Below, in pieces: positions 35,024 through 44,779 of a stretch of 64,000 nucleotides of DNA. The notes below the pieces were generated by a model. The model did not search any database, was not told where the DNA came from, and worked only from the letters and a program-made list of their open reading frames with translations. Positions within the stretch are counted from its first letter, which is position 1; every line of letters starts with the position of its first letter. The position numbers and the translations under genes are program-made. The stretch comes from Spirosoma panaciterrae DSM 21099 (GTDB lineage: Bacteria; Bacteroidota; Bacteroidia; Cytophagales; Spirosomataceae): the NCBI RefSeq assembly GCF_000374025.1, contig NZ_KB893183.1:103625-167624 (forward strand), in the 5' to 3' direction.

Positions 35024-37144
35024 ATGAGAAAAAGAGTGATCGTTCTTAGTGGTCTGGTGTTCGCTGCCGTACTGGCCTTCCAGATGGCAGATTTCAATAC
35101 CGACTGGCCCGAATACAACGGCGATGGTGCCCGAAGTCATTACTCGCCCCTTGACCAAATCAACAAAACTACCGTCAATCGGATGAAAGTAGCCTGGACG
35201 TATGCATCAGGTGGGGCCGATACCGCCCGAAACCGAACCCAGATGCAGTGCAATCCTATCATCGTCGATGGCCTGTTGTATGGCGTATCGGCGGATATTC
35301 AGGCATTTGCAGTAGAAGCGGCTACAGGCAAACCCATCTGGAAAACGGCCTTGACGGATAAGGATGGCACCCTCAGCCGGGGGGTTACGTATTGGGCAGA
35401 CGGACAAGATAAACGTATTTTCTTTGGCGCTGGATCGTGGCTGCACGCACTCGATGCCAGAACGGGCAAACTCATCGACAGCTTCGGTGACCACGGACGG
35501 ATCGACCTCAAAATCGGCATCCAACGTCCGGGAGCCGACAACTACGTTACGTCCAATACACCCAACACCATCTACAAAAACCTGCTTATCGTGGGAGCGC
35601 GAGTGGCCGAAAGCGAAACAGCTTTGCTGGGCGACATTCGGGCATTCGATACCCGCACGGGCAAACTAGTCTGGACGTTTCATACTATCCCGGCTAAAGG
35701 CGAACCCGGCTACGAAACCTGGCAACCCGAAAACCCACGCGAACGAATTGGAGCCGCTAATCCGTGGATGGGCATGGCCATCGACCGACAGCGCGGAATT
35801 CTTTACGCGCCAACCGGCTCGGCAGCACACGACTTTTACGGCGGCAATCGGAAAGGGGCTAACCTGTACGCCAACTGTTTACTGGCACTGGATGCGGCTA
35901 CGGGCAAACGGCTATGGCATTATCAGCTTGTTCACCACGACATCTGGGATCGCGACCCACCCGCTCCGCCGAATCTGCTGACCATCAGTCAAAAAGACTC
36001 AGACGGCCAGTCCCAGAAAATCGACGTAGTGGCGATCGTTACCAAGCAGGGTTTTACGTTCGTATTCGACCGGGTAACAGGCAAGCCAATTTTTCCAATC
36101 AAAGAAACACCGTTCCCGCAGGAGGTGGTGGAAGGTGAGCAGGCCAGCTCGACCCAGCCGATTCCGCAGCTACCGGCTCCGTTTGCTCGTCAGGCATTTA
36201 CCGAGAAAGAAATTAACCCGTTTGCCGCCAACCGCGATTCGTTGGTGGGCGTGCTCCGTTCCGCCAACACTGGCCAGCCCTACATTCCGTTGACCGGTAA
36301 GATGACGGTTTTCTTTCCGGGAACGGATGGCGGTGCGCAGTGGGGTGGAGCGGCTACTGACCCAGATGGTATTCTCTACGTACCGTCGAAAGAAGTGCCG
36401 GTTTACACCTCCCTGATTCCCCGTCGGCAACCGACGGCCAATTTGGACAAAGCGGTGGCTGGCAACAGCCAGTATCAGCTTTATTGCTCAGCCTGTCACG
36501 GTCAGGATCGCAAAGGCAATCACGATGGATCGTACCCGTCGTTGTTACAGGTGAGCAGCCGGATTTCGCGGGAGCAGGTGATGCAGGTGATGGAGAAAGG
36601 CCGGGGCATGATGCCGTCGTTTTCGCATATTTCGCAAGCTGAACGCAACGCCATAGTCGATTTTCTATTCAATAAAATCCCCGAAAAACCCGTTGCGACT
36701 ACCCAAAAAGCTATGATTCCGTATCAGCATACGGGCTACAACCGCTGGTATGACCACAATGGCTATCCGGTGAGCAGTCCGCCCTGGGGAACGCTGACGG
36801 CTATCGACCTCAACACGGGCGAACACCGCTGGCAGGTGCCCCTGGGCGAATACCCCGAATTGACGAAAAAAGGTGTGCCCATTACGGGAACTGATAACTA
36901 CGGTGGCCCACTGGTGACGGCGGGTGGACTGGTATTCATTGCTGCCAGTCGGGATGAGAAATTTCGGGCGTTTGATACCAAAACAGGGCAGATGGTTTGG
37001 GAGACGAAACTTCCGGCGGCTGGCTACGCTACGCCCAGTACGTACCAGATTGGGGGTAAACAGTACGTTGTTATCGCTTGTGGGGGTGGCAAATTGAACA
37101 CCAAATCGGGGGATCGATACGTAGCTTTTTGTTTGAGCGATTAG
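35024..37144 (+). CDS. PQQ-dependent dehydrogenase with inserted cytochrome c domain
   Basis: The 706-residue quinoprotein begins with a signal/anchor segment and an eight-bladed PQQ beta-propeller (DWPEYNGDGARSHYSPLDQI near residue 27). A mono-heme cytochrome c domain is inserted before the last blades: CSACHGQDRKG near residue 489, with a likely axial Met in GMMPSF. The final blades (residues 565-706) follow. Such enzymes oxidise sugars or alcohols in the periplasm and pass electrons to the heme. It is one of two tandem paralogs. No PQQ synthesis genes are in the window, so the cofactor may be scavenged. Confidence 0.87.
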   Translation: MRKRVIVLSGLVFAAVLAFQMADFNTDWPEYNGDGARSHYSPLDQINKTTVNRMKVAWTYASGGADTARNRTQMQCNPIIVDGLLYGVSADIQAFAVEAATGKPIWKTALTDKDGTLSRGVTYWADGQDKRIFFGAGSWLHALDARTGKLIDSFGDHGRIDLKIGIQRPGADNYVTSNTPNTIYKNLLIVGARVAESETALLGDIRAFDTRTGKLVWTFHTIPAKGEPGYETWQPENPRERIGAANPWMGMAIDRQRGILYAPTGSAAHDFYGGNRKGANLYANCLLALDAATGKRLWHYQLVHHDIWDRDPPAPPNLLTISQKDSDGQSQKIDVVAIVTKQGFTFVFDRVTGKPIFPIKETPFPQEVVEGEQASSTQPIPQLPAPFARQAFTEKEINPFAANRDSLVGVLRSANTGQPYIPLTGKMTVFFPGTDGGAQWGGAATDPDGILYVPSKEVPVYTSLIPRRQPTANLDKAVAGNSQYQLYCSACHGQDRKGNHDGSYPSLLQVSSRISREQVMQVMEKGRGMMPSFSHISQAERNAIVDFLFNKIPEKPVATTQKAMIPYQHTGYNRWYDHNGYPVSSPPWGTLTAIDLNTGEHRWQVPLGEYPELTKKGVPITGTDNYGGPLVTAGGLVFIAASRDEKFRAFDTKTGQMVWETKLPAAGYATPSTYQIGGKQYVVIACGGGKLNTKSGDRYVAFCLSD

Positions 37145-37185
37145 TCTATAGTCTATAAAAGTAATAAAGAATTACGCTGAGTTTT

Positions 37186-39300
37186 ATGCTTCGACCGATT
37201 CTCTTGCTGGCCGTTCTTATAGCTTGTTTTGCCTTTTTTCCTCGCTGGAAAGATGGTACCGACTGGCCCGAATACCTCGGCGGTCCCGACCGTAACCATT
37301 ATTCGACCTTAACTCAAATCGATACTAACAACGTAACAAAGTTACAAGTATCCTGGTCGTATTCGGCCCCTGATACAGGCCAGATGCAGATGAACCCTAT
37401 CATCGTTAACGGAGTCCTGTATGGCATTTCGTCGGCTCTTCAGGTATTTGCCCTCGATGCCGCCACCGGGCGCGAATTATGGCGATTCGGCAACCCCTTC
37501 AAGTCTGGCTCCAGCACCAGCCGGGGCGTTTCGTACTGGACCGATGGCCAAACCGATAACCGGATTTTATTTACCAGTGGCGTGTGGCTATATGCATTAA
37601 ATGCCCAAACGGGTCAACCCATTCCCAGCTTTGGTGAAAATGGACGTATCAGCCTACGTAGTGGCCTGGGGGAGTCGGCGAAAGATAAGTTCGTGATTTC
37701 CAATACACCCGGCACTATTTTCGAGAACCTGATTGTGATGCCCGTGCGGTTGTCGGAAGGGGCCGATGCGGCTCCGGGTTACGTTCAGGCCTTCGATGTC
37801 CGAACGGGTAAACTGGCCTGGGTTTTTCACACCATTCCGCATCCGGGCGAATTTGGCTACGAAACCTGGCCAAAGGATACCTGGAAAAATACGGAAGTGG
37901 GCGGAGCCAACAACTGGGCAGGCATGGCCATCGACCAGCAACGGGGCATCCTTTACGTACCGACCGGCTCGGCAGCCTTCGACTTTTATGGCGGTAACCG
38001 CAAAGGGCAGAATCTGTTTGCCAACTGTTTGCTGGCGCTCGATGCCCGTTCGGGCAAACGACTCTGGCATTACCAGTTTGTGCACCACGACATCTGGGAT
38101 CGGGATTTCCCGTCGCCACCGAATCTGGTTACAATTACAAAAACCGGGTCGGATGGTAAACCCCGGAAGATCGATGCCGTTACATTGTCGACCAAATCGG
38201 GGCATATACTGGTGTTTGACCGTGTGACGGGTAAATCGTTGTACCCTATCAGGGAAGTAGCTGTAGCGAAAAGTCAGTTACCGGGCGAAGCCAGTTGGCC
38301 CACTCAACCCCAGCCTCAACTACCCGTTGCCTTTTCGCGACAATCGCTCACCGAAGCCGACCTGAACCCCTACAGTACCGATCGTGACTCGCTGAAGACC
38401 ATTTTCCGACGGATCAAAAAAGGCTACTTCGCGCCCCCCGACAAGCAGGGAACGCTGATCTTTCCGGGTTACGATGGGGGAGCCGAGTGGGGTGGTTCGG
38501 CCGTTGATCCTGATGGTATTCTCTACGTCAATGCCAATGAAATGGCCTGGGTATTAACCATGATCGATGCCCCAAAGCAGGATGAACTGGCGCACCTGAG
38601 CCCAGGCGAACGGATTTATACGCTGACCTGCTCGGCCTGTCACGGGCGTGAACGGAAAGGCAATGTCCAAAGCGGTTATCCGTCGCTGGTCGATATTGGG
38701 CAACGGCGCGACAGGGCCTTTGTTGAGCAGATTGTGAGCAATGGCAAAGGCATGATGCCGGGTTTTACCACCTTAAAAGCTGGCGAGAAACAGGCACTCA
38801 TCGCTTTTTTATTCGGCGAGGAAAAACATGAAGTAACGGGCGTCGCGAAGGCTGGCACCACGAAGCGGCCGCAACTACCGTTCAAAACGACGGGTTACAA
38901 CAAGTTTCTGGACAGCAAAGGATATCCGGCCATTGCACCACCCTGGGGAACGCTCACGGCCATCAATCTGAACACGGGTAAGCGGGTCTGGCAAAACACC
39001 TTCGGCGAATATCCGGAACTGAAAGCCGCTGGCATTCCAGCTACGGGTACCGAAAACTACGGTGGTCCGGTCATTACAGCGGGAGGGGTCCTGTTCATTG
39101 CCGCTACGCGGGATGGGATGTTTCGGGCCTATAATAAACGAACGGGCAAGCTTCTGTGGGAGACCAAACTCCCGGCCGCAGGATTCGCTACGCCGAGTAC
39201 GTATCAGGTTGGCGGCAAACAGTACGTCGTCATTGCCTGTGGCGGAACGAAATTAGGCACCAAAAAAGGTAATCAGGTTGTAGCCTTCGCCCTGCCGTAA
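37186..39300 (+). CDS. second PQQ-dependent dehydrogenase with inserted cytochrome c domain
   Basis: This 704-residue paralog of the preceding gene has the same domain order: N-terminal hydrophobic segment, propeller blades, heme motif CSACHGRERKG near residue 483 with GMMPGF, and final blades. The two differ throughout, so the duplication is old, suggesting different substrate preference, for example two sugar acids or aldoses released from the same glycan. It lies 41 bases after its paralog in the same direction. Confidence 0.87.
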   Translation: MLRPILLLAVLIACFAFFPRWKDGTDWPEYLGGPDRNHYSTLTQIDTNNVTKLQVSWSYSAPDTGQMQMNPIIVNGVLYGISSALQVFALDAATGRELWRFGNPFKSGSSTSRGVSYWTDGQTDNRILFTSGVWLYALNAQTGQPIPSFGENGRISLRSGLGESAKDKFVISNTPGTIFENLIVMPVRLSEGADAAPGYVQAFDVRTGKLAWVFHTIPHPGEFGYETWPKDTWKNTEVGGANNWAGMAIDQQRGILYVPTGSAAFDFYGGNRKGQNLFANCLLALDARSGKRLWHYQFVHHDIWDRDFPSPPNLVTITKTGSDGKPRKIDAVTLSTKSGHILVFDRVTGKSLYPIREVAVAKSQLPGEASWPTQPQPQLPVAFSRQSLTEADLNPYSTDRDSLKTIFRRIKKGYFAPPDKQGTLIFPGYDGGAEWGGSAVDPDGILYVNANEMAWVLTMIDAPKQDELAHLSPGERIYTLTCSACHGRERKGNVQSGYPSLVDIGQRRDRAFVEQIVSNGKGMMPGFTTLKAGEKQALIAFLFGEEKHEVTGVAKAGTTKRPQLPFKTTGYNKFLDSKGYPAIAPPWGTLTAINLNTGKRVWQNTFGEYPELKAAGIPATGTENYGGPVITAGGVLFIAATRDGMFRAYNKRTGKLLWETKLPAAGFATPSTYQVGGKQYVVIACGGTKLGTKKGNQVVAFALP

Positions 39301-39370
39301 ATACCTTAACCCTACACCTCACTAGGCCGCGCCAGGGTATTTACAGAACCATCACTCAATATTTTTTACT

Positions 39371-39436
39371 AAAAAATAACAAAATTTTTCAATCCTCTGT
39401 ACGTAGTCGATACCCCTTAACTTGTCTTGTTGCAGA
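39371..39436 (+). promoter_or_regulatory. shared leader element, copy 3 (upstream of ECF sigma gene)
   Basis: This copy shares CTGTACGTAGTC, then 8 variable bases, then TTAACTTGTCTTGTTGCAG with copies 1 and 2. The upstream AT-rich part differs by a 9-base length change. The -10-like GTCTT lies about 54 bases before the sigma gene start, so the sigma gene may be self-regulated. Confidence 0.5.
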
Positions 39437-39482
39437 ACTGAGAACGTAGTATTTCCAGATACACGTAGATAAATTTTGAGTT

Positions 39483-40154
39483 ATGGGGCAAATTGTATCT
39501 GTTTTTCGGCAGCCAAACCAGCCAATACGTATTGAAACCGATTTGGATCAGGACGATACCCCTTTTCAGGCGTCGTTTAGCGACGACGAGTTGTTTATTC
39601 GAAAAACCCTGGTGGACAACCCGCAACAGGGTGTGGAATTGCTTTATAAACGCTATTACCAACCGCTTTGTACGCACACGGTACGCTTCGTAGGGTCGCG
39701 GGAGGTAGCGGAAGATCTGGTTTCCGAGATTTTTTATCAGTTCTATTCAGAAGAGCTATTTAGTCAGATCACGACTTCGTACCGGGCTTATCTGTTCAGA
39801 ACGGCCCGTAATCGGGCGTACAACTACCTGCGCTGGGAGTTGAGCCGTAAATCGCCATTGGAAGACGCCAGCACGTTTTCCGTACAGGAATACCGGCAAC
39901 CCGATGCCATAACGCAATACGAAGAACTCTGCCAGGACGTAGAACGGGCCATCAATACGTTGCCACTCGACCGCCGGAAGATTTACCTGCTTTATCAGTT
40001 CGAGGGCAAAAAACTGCGCGACATTGCCGACGACTTGCAGATTTCGGTGCGAACCGTAGAAACGCAGGTATATCGAGCCAGTCAGGCTATTCGAAAACTT
40101 CTGAAAGACAAGTGGTTGTTGATCACTATTCTGGCTCTGTTTTCCCTCCACTAA
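39483..40154 (+). CDS. ECF RNA polymerase sigma factor
   Basis: The 223-residue protein is an ECF sigma factor with sigma-2 (residues 50-120: EVAEDLVSEIFYQFYSE ... YLFRTARNRAYNYLRW) and sigma-4 (residues 155-205: INTLPLDRRKIYLLYQFEG ... IADDLQISVRTVETQV). Next come FecR, SusC and SusD, the usual regulatory arrangement of Bacteroidota glycan loci. The anti-sigma factor FecR probably holds it until the SusC-type transporter signals substrate. Confidence 0.92.
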   Translation: MGQIVSVFRQPNQPIRIETDLDQDDTPFQASFSDDELFIRKTLVDNPQQGVELLYKRYYQPLCTHTVRFVGSREVAEDLVSEIFYQFYSEELFSQITTSYRAYLFRTARNRAYNYLRWELSRKSPLEDASTFSVQEYRQPDAITQYEELCQDVERAINTLPLDRRKIYLLYQFEGKKLRDIADDLQISVRTVETQVYRASQAIRKLLKDKWLLITILALFSLH

Positions 40155-40198
40155 CCCGCGTGCTTTCAGCTTCTGTCAACCTGAACATTTGACTCACC

Positions 40199-41215
40199 AT
40201 GAATCTTCTCATTACGAAAGACCTTCTGTTCGATTATTTTAGTGGGCGCGCGTCAGCCGTTCAAAAACAATACATCGACGAATGGGCCAGGCAACCAGAA
40301 AACGAAGAATTTTTCTACAAATGCCTGGTCGATTGGGAACTGGCACACCCCCAGTATATGACTGATGTGCCCGCGGCCATCGACCGGTATCGGGACTACG
40401 TAGCACGGCAACCCGCTGTTCAATCCCAACCGCTCAACACGCCTAACAGGCGGACGTTTATTTTTAATCGCCTAAACAGCTGGTATATAGCGGCCTCTGT
40501 ATCAGCCATTTTGTTAGTTACCTGGGGGTTTCGGTCGGAGATCATGAACCGGACATACGCCACTCAACCCGGCCAGTTTCGTAGCTGGACTCTGGACGAC
40601 GGTAGCCGCGTGACACTGAACGCCAACTCGACACTCAAAGTCCCCCGGTTTGGTTTAAAATGGGCATTGTTCGGACAGAAAAACCGGGAAGTATTTTTGA
40701 CGGGAGAGGCCCAATTTACGGTCACGCACACAAAAGACAATCGACGGTTCATCGTGAAAACACCAAATGCCCTGGATGTGGTGGTGCTGGGCACGGAGTT
40801 TACCGTCTACAGCCGTACCAACCGGATGCAGGTGGTGCTCAATCAGGGGAAGGTGGCGCTACAAAGTGAAAGCAGTAAACCAACCGAACCCATTATGCTG
40901 AAGCCCGGCGACATAGTAACGCTCGTTGATCAGAAAATTCAACGAAAACACGTCGCCAATCCCGAACGGTTTTCGGCCTGGAAAGACGAATTATTTGTGT
41001 TCGAAGCCACTCCGCTGAGTCAGGTGGCCCAACTCCTGCGCGACAATTATGGCCTCAAAGTGGATATTCCCGATCCGGCTCTGGCACGAGAAACGGTTTC
41101 TGGTTCATTCAAAGCCACGAACGCCGATGAACTGCTCACTTCATTATCCAAAGCCCTTGACATTCAGGCCATTCGCCGTGGCAAAAAAGTAACCTTTTCG
41201 GCCCGAGCCAATTAA
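40199..41215 (+). CDS. FecR-family anti-sigma factor
   Basis: The 338-residue protein has an N-terminal cytoplasmic part (residues 1-85), one transmembrane segment (residues 96-115, YIAASVSAILLVTWGF) and a periplasmic FecR domain (residues 120-220, starting WTLDDGSRVTLNANSTL). The C-terminal STN-like part (residues 255-338) matches DUF4974. It binds the sigma factor and transmits signals from the SusC N-terminal extension. Its stop overlaps the SusC frame by one base. Confidence 0.92.
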   Translation: MNLLITKDLLFDYFSGRASAVQKQYIDEWARQPENEEFFYKCLVDWELAHPQYMTDVPAAIDRYRDYVARQPAVQSQPLNTPNRRTFIFNRLNSWYIAASVSAILLVTWGFRSEIMNRTYATQPGQFRSWTLDDGSRVTLNANSTLKVPRFGLKWALFGQKNREVFLTGEAQFTVTHTKDNRRFIVKTPNALDVVVLGTEFTVYSRTNRMQVVLNQGKVALQSESSKPTEPIMLKPGDIVTLVDQKIQRKHVANPERFSAWKDELFVFEATPLSQVAQLLRDNYGLKVDIPDPALARETVSGSFKATNADELLTSLSKALDIQAIRRGKKVTFSARAN

Positions 41216-41253
41216 TGCCTGTCTTTTTTATTCCTATTCCCTTCTTTCTGCCA

Positions 41254-44200
41254 ATGAAGACCTCTACGCATTTTAAGGCGCTATTGATTTTGACCAATCT
41301 GTCGGTTTCGGCTTGCCCTGCCCAGACCTTAGCGACATCACGGGTTCAGCAACGTACGTATGAGCAGTCAACGACAGCGGTAAAACTGAGCACCTTACTC
41401 CAAGAGTTAAAAAACCACTACAGAGTCGATGTACTCTATGCTGACCGGGTAGTACGCCGTATTCAGGTGTTGCCATCAGCCGTAAACTGGAGTTTAAGTC
41501 TGGAGCAAAACCTGAACCGGATTCTACAGCCAAACAATCTGTCTTTTTCTAAACAGGCTGGTGGGTCCTACGTCATTTTTGCGTTACCGAAAGAAGCGGG
41601 CAACGCGCCCATTAAAAAGTCGCTATCCGGTACTCCCGAAGCGATTCAACAGGATATACTTTCTACTCCGCCTAGCGACGTTCAGCAGGAAATCAATCGA
41701 TCAGTAGTTGTTGAGTCCGTTCCTAAAGACATCCAGCTTTCGGGCACCGTTTCAGACGAAAAGGGTGAAGGTTTACCGGGCGTAAGTGTGGTGGTGAAAG
41801 GCACTCAGCGCGGAGCTACCACCGACGGCAGTGGAAAGTACAGCATCAGCGTACCCACCGGACAATCGATACTGGTTTTCTCGTTCGTTGGCTACTTGTC
41901 GAAAGAAGTAGCAGTCGGAAATCAGACCCAGATCAACGTATCACTGCAAACCGATACGAAGGCCCTGGAAGAAGTGGTCGTGGTGGGCTACGGTACGCAG
42001 AAAAAAGTAAACATGACGGGGGCGGTTTCGACCATCGACATGACGAAAGTGGCTGAGAGTCGGCCCATTACGTCGGTATCCTCCAGCCTGTACGGACTGG
42101 CTCCGGGTTTGTCGGTCAATCAGGGCAATGGCCGACCGGGGGGCGATGGAGCTTCGTTGCTGGTTCGGGGTTCAGGAACACTCAATAATGCCAGCCCGCT
42201 GGTAATTGTCGATGGCGTCGAATCGAATATGAATAACCTCAACCCGCAGGATATTGAAACGATTTCGGTGCTGAAAGATGCCGCTTCAGCAGCTATTTAC
42301 GGATCGCGGGCGGCCAATGGAGTCATCCTGATTACGACCAAAAAAGGCAAGGAAGGTACCCTAAAAATCAACTACAACGGCTACGTTGCCGCTCAGAAAG
42401 CCACGCGGCTGGTCGAAATGGTCAGCGATTATGTCCGGCACATGGAGTTGTATAACGAGTCGGTGCTAAACACGACTCCCGGCGTTACGCCCCCCTTCCC
42501 GCAATCGTCCATCGATCTGTGGAAAAACGATGCCGGACAAAATCCCCTGATGTATCCCAACACCGACTGGCGCGACCTGTTTGGACAGAACGTGATTTCG
42601 CAGAACCATAACATATCGATCAACGGCGGTACGGACAAAATCAAATTTTTTAGCTCGTTCGGCTATCTGAACAACCCCGGTATTCTGGAAAATACGGGCT
42701 TCCAACGGTATTCAGGCCGGGTCAATCTGGAGGCCAAAGTGAAACCGTACCTGACGCTGGGATTGCTGGCCAGCGGAACGAACTCCAGCACCGATATTGG
42801 CACCGACGCGCTGGACGGCTCTAATGCGTTTCGATGGGCGGCTACTACGTCGCCAGCGATGGTCTATCGCTCGCCAGACGGACGCTACGGGGCATCGAAC
42901 AGTCCCGATGGCAGTGGTGTAACTAACAATGCCCTGGCCACGGTCAACGCCCGCAAAGGCGACATTAGCCAGAACCGCCTGGCAACGCGCTTCTTCGGTA
43001 TTTTCAACCCCGTAAAAGGGCTGACGCTCGAAGGCTCGTTCAACCTCGAACAAACGGGTTACCTGAAAGAACAACAGCCGGTATTTCTGGATCGCTGGAG
43101 TTTTCGCACCAATTCGATTGTGGTGGCGGGTACGGGCCGAACCTACGTATTAAACCGGAGCGAACGGACGTATCGTAAGTACATGGACGGTATTATCCGG
43201 TACCAGAACACCTTCGCCAATGGGCTGAATCTCCAGGCAATGGCCGGAACCAGCCAGGAATACTACAAATCGTCGTGGTTCGAAACGACTAAATATGACC
43301 TAACCGACCCATCCCTGACCGTATTGAATGCAGCTACGCTAGATGCCGATGCATCGGGCAATGCTTCCGACTGGGGTATGAATTCCTACTTTGGCCGCCT
43401 GAATCTGGGCTGGCAAGAAAAATATCTGCTCGAAGCGAACGTCCGGTACGATGGTTCATCGCGGTTTAAAGCAGGGGATACCCGTTGGGGTATATTTCCA
43501 TCAGTTTCGGCAGGCTGGCGGATTTCGGAAGAACCGTTCATGAAAGGGATTAACTGGCTGGATAATCTCAAAGTTCGGGCGTCCTACGGTGCCCTGGGCA
43601 ACAACAGCATCGGTAACTACGATTATCAGGCGGTATATGCATCGTCGAACTACATCCTGAACGGTACCCTGCAAACCGGTTTTGCCCAAACGGCCATTGC
43701 CAACTCGATCATTACGTGGGAAAGCACCTACGTAACGAACCTCGGTTTCGATTTTGGTTTCTTCCGTAATCGCCTGTCGGGCTCGCTGGAACTTTTTGAC
43801 AAGGATACCCGCAATATTTTAATTGGATTACCCGCTCCGAACGTGCGCGGAACGGCCTCACTGCCTCAGCAGAACGCAGCCCGCGTGCGTAACAGGGGTG
43901 TCGAACTAGCCCTGAACTGGAACGGCCGGGCGGGTGAAGTCCGGTACCAGATTGGCGGCAACATGGCCTTCATCAATAACAAAGTGACGAAGTTTAAAGG
44001 TACTGAACAGACCATCAGCAACGAAAACCTGTTGCAGGAAGGACTTCCCGCCAACGTACTTTACGTGCTGGCCACGGATCGCATTTTGCAAACCGATGCC
44101 GATATGGCGCTGGTGAAACAACTCATCGACAATGCGCCCGTGAATGCGTCGGGGACAAAAGTGAACCCGTTTGCTGCGTTCGGTACGCCACAACTGGGCG

Positions 44201-44766
44201 ATTTGCTCTACAAAGACCTGAATGGTGATGGTATTATCAATAACGACGATAAATACGTAGTCGGCAATGGCACCTCACCCCGGTTTACGTATGGCCTCAA
44301 CCTGGGCCTTCAGTGGAAAGGTTTCGATTTTTCCTGCCTGCTCCAGGGCACAGGTGGCTTCAAGGATTACTGGCTCGATGACTTTCGGACACCTACCCCC
44401 GCCACGCAATTTTTAATCAATAAAGACATTGCCGATGGCCGCTGGATTCCAGGACGTACTGATGCTACGTACCCCCGTCTGTTGACTAACTCAACAACCA
44501 TTAACAAAGCAATTAGTGATTTCTGGATTGTCGATAAGTCGTATTTACGAGTCAAAAATCTTCAATTTGGGTATCGTCTTCCCAAAGCAGTCACGCAAAA
44601 AATGTCGATTGAGGGGATTCGGGTATACTGCTCACTGGAAAACCTACTAACGATCACCAATTTCAAAGGCTTCGACCCGGAAATACGGGGGGGCGATTCG
44701 GGTATCGACAGTTTCAACTATCCGACCATGAAACAGTCGACCGTGGGGCTAAGCATTGATTTCTAA
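41254..44766 (+). CDS. susC: SusC-like TonB-dependent outer-membrane transporter with STN signalling domain
   Basis: This roughly 1170-residue transporter has a signal peptide, an STN domain (residues 30-100) that links to FecR signalling, a carboxypeptidase-D-like beta domain (residues 165-250, GTVSDEKGEGLPGVSV), the TonB box region (EEVVVVGYGTQKKVN near 250) and the plug/barrel. It imports oligosaccharides across the outer membrane with SusD. The ATG at 41254 starts a better signal peptide than an upstream ATG at 41215 that overlaps the fecR stop. Confidence 0.93.
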   Translation: MKTSTHFKALLILTNLSVSACPAQTLATSRVQQRTYEQSTTAVKLSTLLQELKNHYRVDVLYADRVVRRIQVLPSAVNWSLSLEQNLNRILQPNNLSFSKQAGGSYVIFALPKEAGNAPIKKSLSGTPEAIQQDILSTPPSDVQQEINRSVVVESVPKDIQLSGTVSDEKGEGLPGVSVVVKGTQRGATTDGSGKYSISVPTGQSILVFSFVGYLSKEVAVGNQTQINVSLQTDTKALEEVVVVGYGTQKKVNMTGAVSTIDMTKVAESRPITSVSSSLYGLAPGLSVNQGNGRPGGDGASLLVRGSGTLNNASPLVIVDGVESNMNNLNPQDIETISVLKDAASAAIYGSRAANGVILITTKKGKEGTLKINYNGYVAAQKATRLVEMVSDYVRHMELYNESVLNTTPGVTPPFPQSSIDLWKNDAGQNPLMYPNTDWRDLFGQNVISQNHNISINGGTDKIKFFSSFGYLNNPGILENTGFQRYSGRVNLEAKVKPYLTLGLLASGTNSSTDIGTDALDGSNAFRWAATTSPAMVYRSPDGRYGASNSPDGSGVTNNALATVNARKGDISQNRLATRFFGIFNPVKGLTLEGSFNLEQTGYLKEQQPVFLDRWSFRTNSIVVAGTGRTYVLNRSERTYRKYMDGIIRYQNTFANGLNLQAMAGTSQEYYKSSWFETTKYDLTDPSLTVLNAATLDADASGNASDWGMNSYFGRLNLGWQEKYLLEANVRYDGSSRFKAGDTRWGIFPSVSAGWRISEEPFMKGINWLDNLKVRASYGALGNNSIGNYDYQAVYASSNYILNGTLQTGFAQTAIANSIITWESTYVTNLGFDFGFFRNRLSGSLELFDKDTRNILIGLPAPNVRGTASLPQQNAARVRNRGVELALNWNGRAGEVRYQIGGNMAFINNKVTKFKGTEQTISNENLLQEGLPANVLYVLATDRILQTDADMALVKQLIDNAPVNASGTKVNPFAAFGTPQLGDLLYKDLNGDGIINNDDKYVVGNGTSPRFTYGLNLGLQWKGFDFSCLLQGTGGFKDYWLDDFRTPTPATQFLINKDIADGRWIPGRTDATYPRLLTNSTTINKAISDFWIVDKSYLRVKNLQFGYRLPKAVTQKMSIEGIRVYCSLENLLTITNFKGFDPEIRGGDSGIDSFNYPTMKQSTVGLSIDF

Positions 44767-44779
44767 ACCAGAACCAACC

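Noticed and set aside
35207..38205. Long antisense frames within the PQQ dehydrogenase genes
   Set aside because: They are shadow frames of GC-rich coding sequence; the sense proteins are clear and complete.
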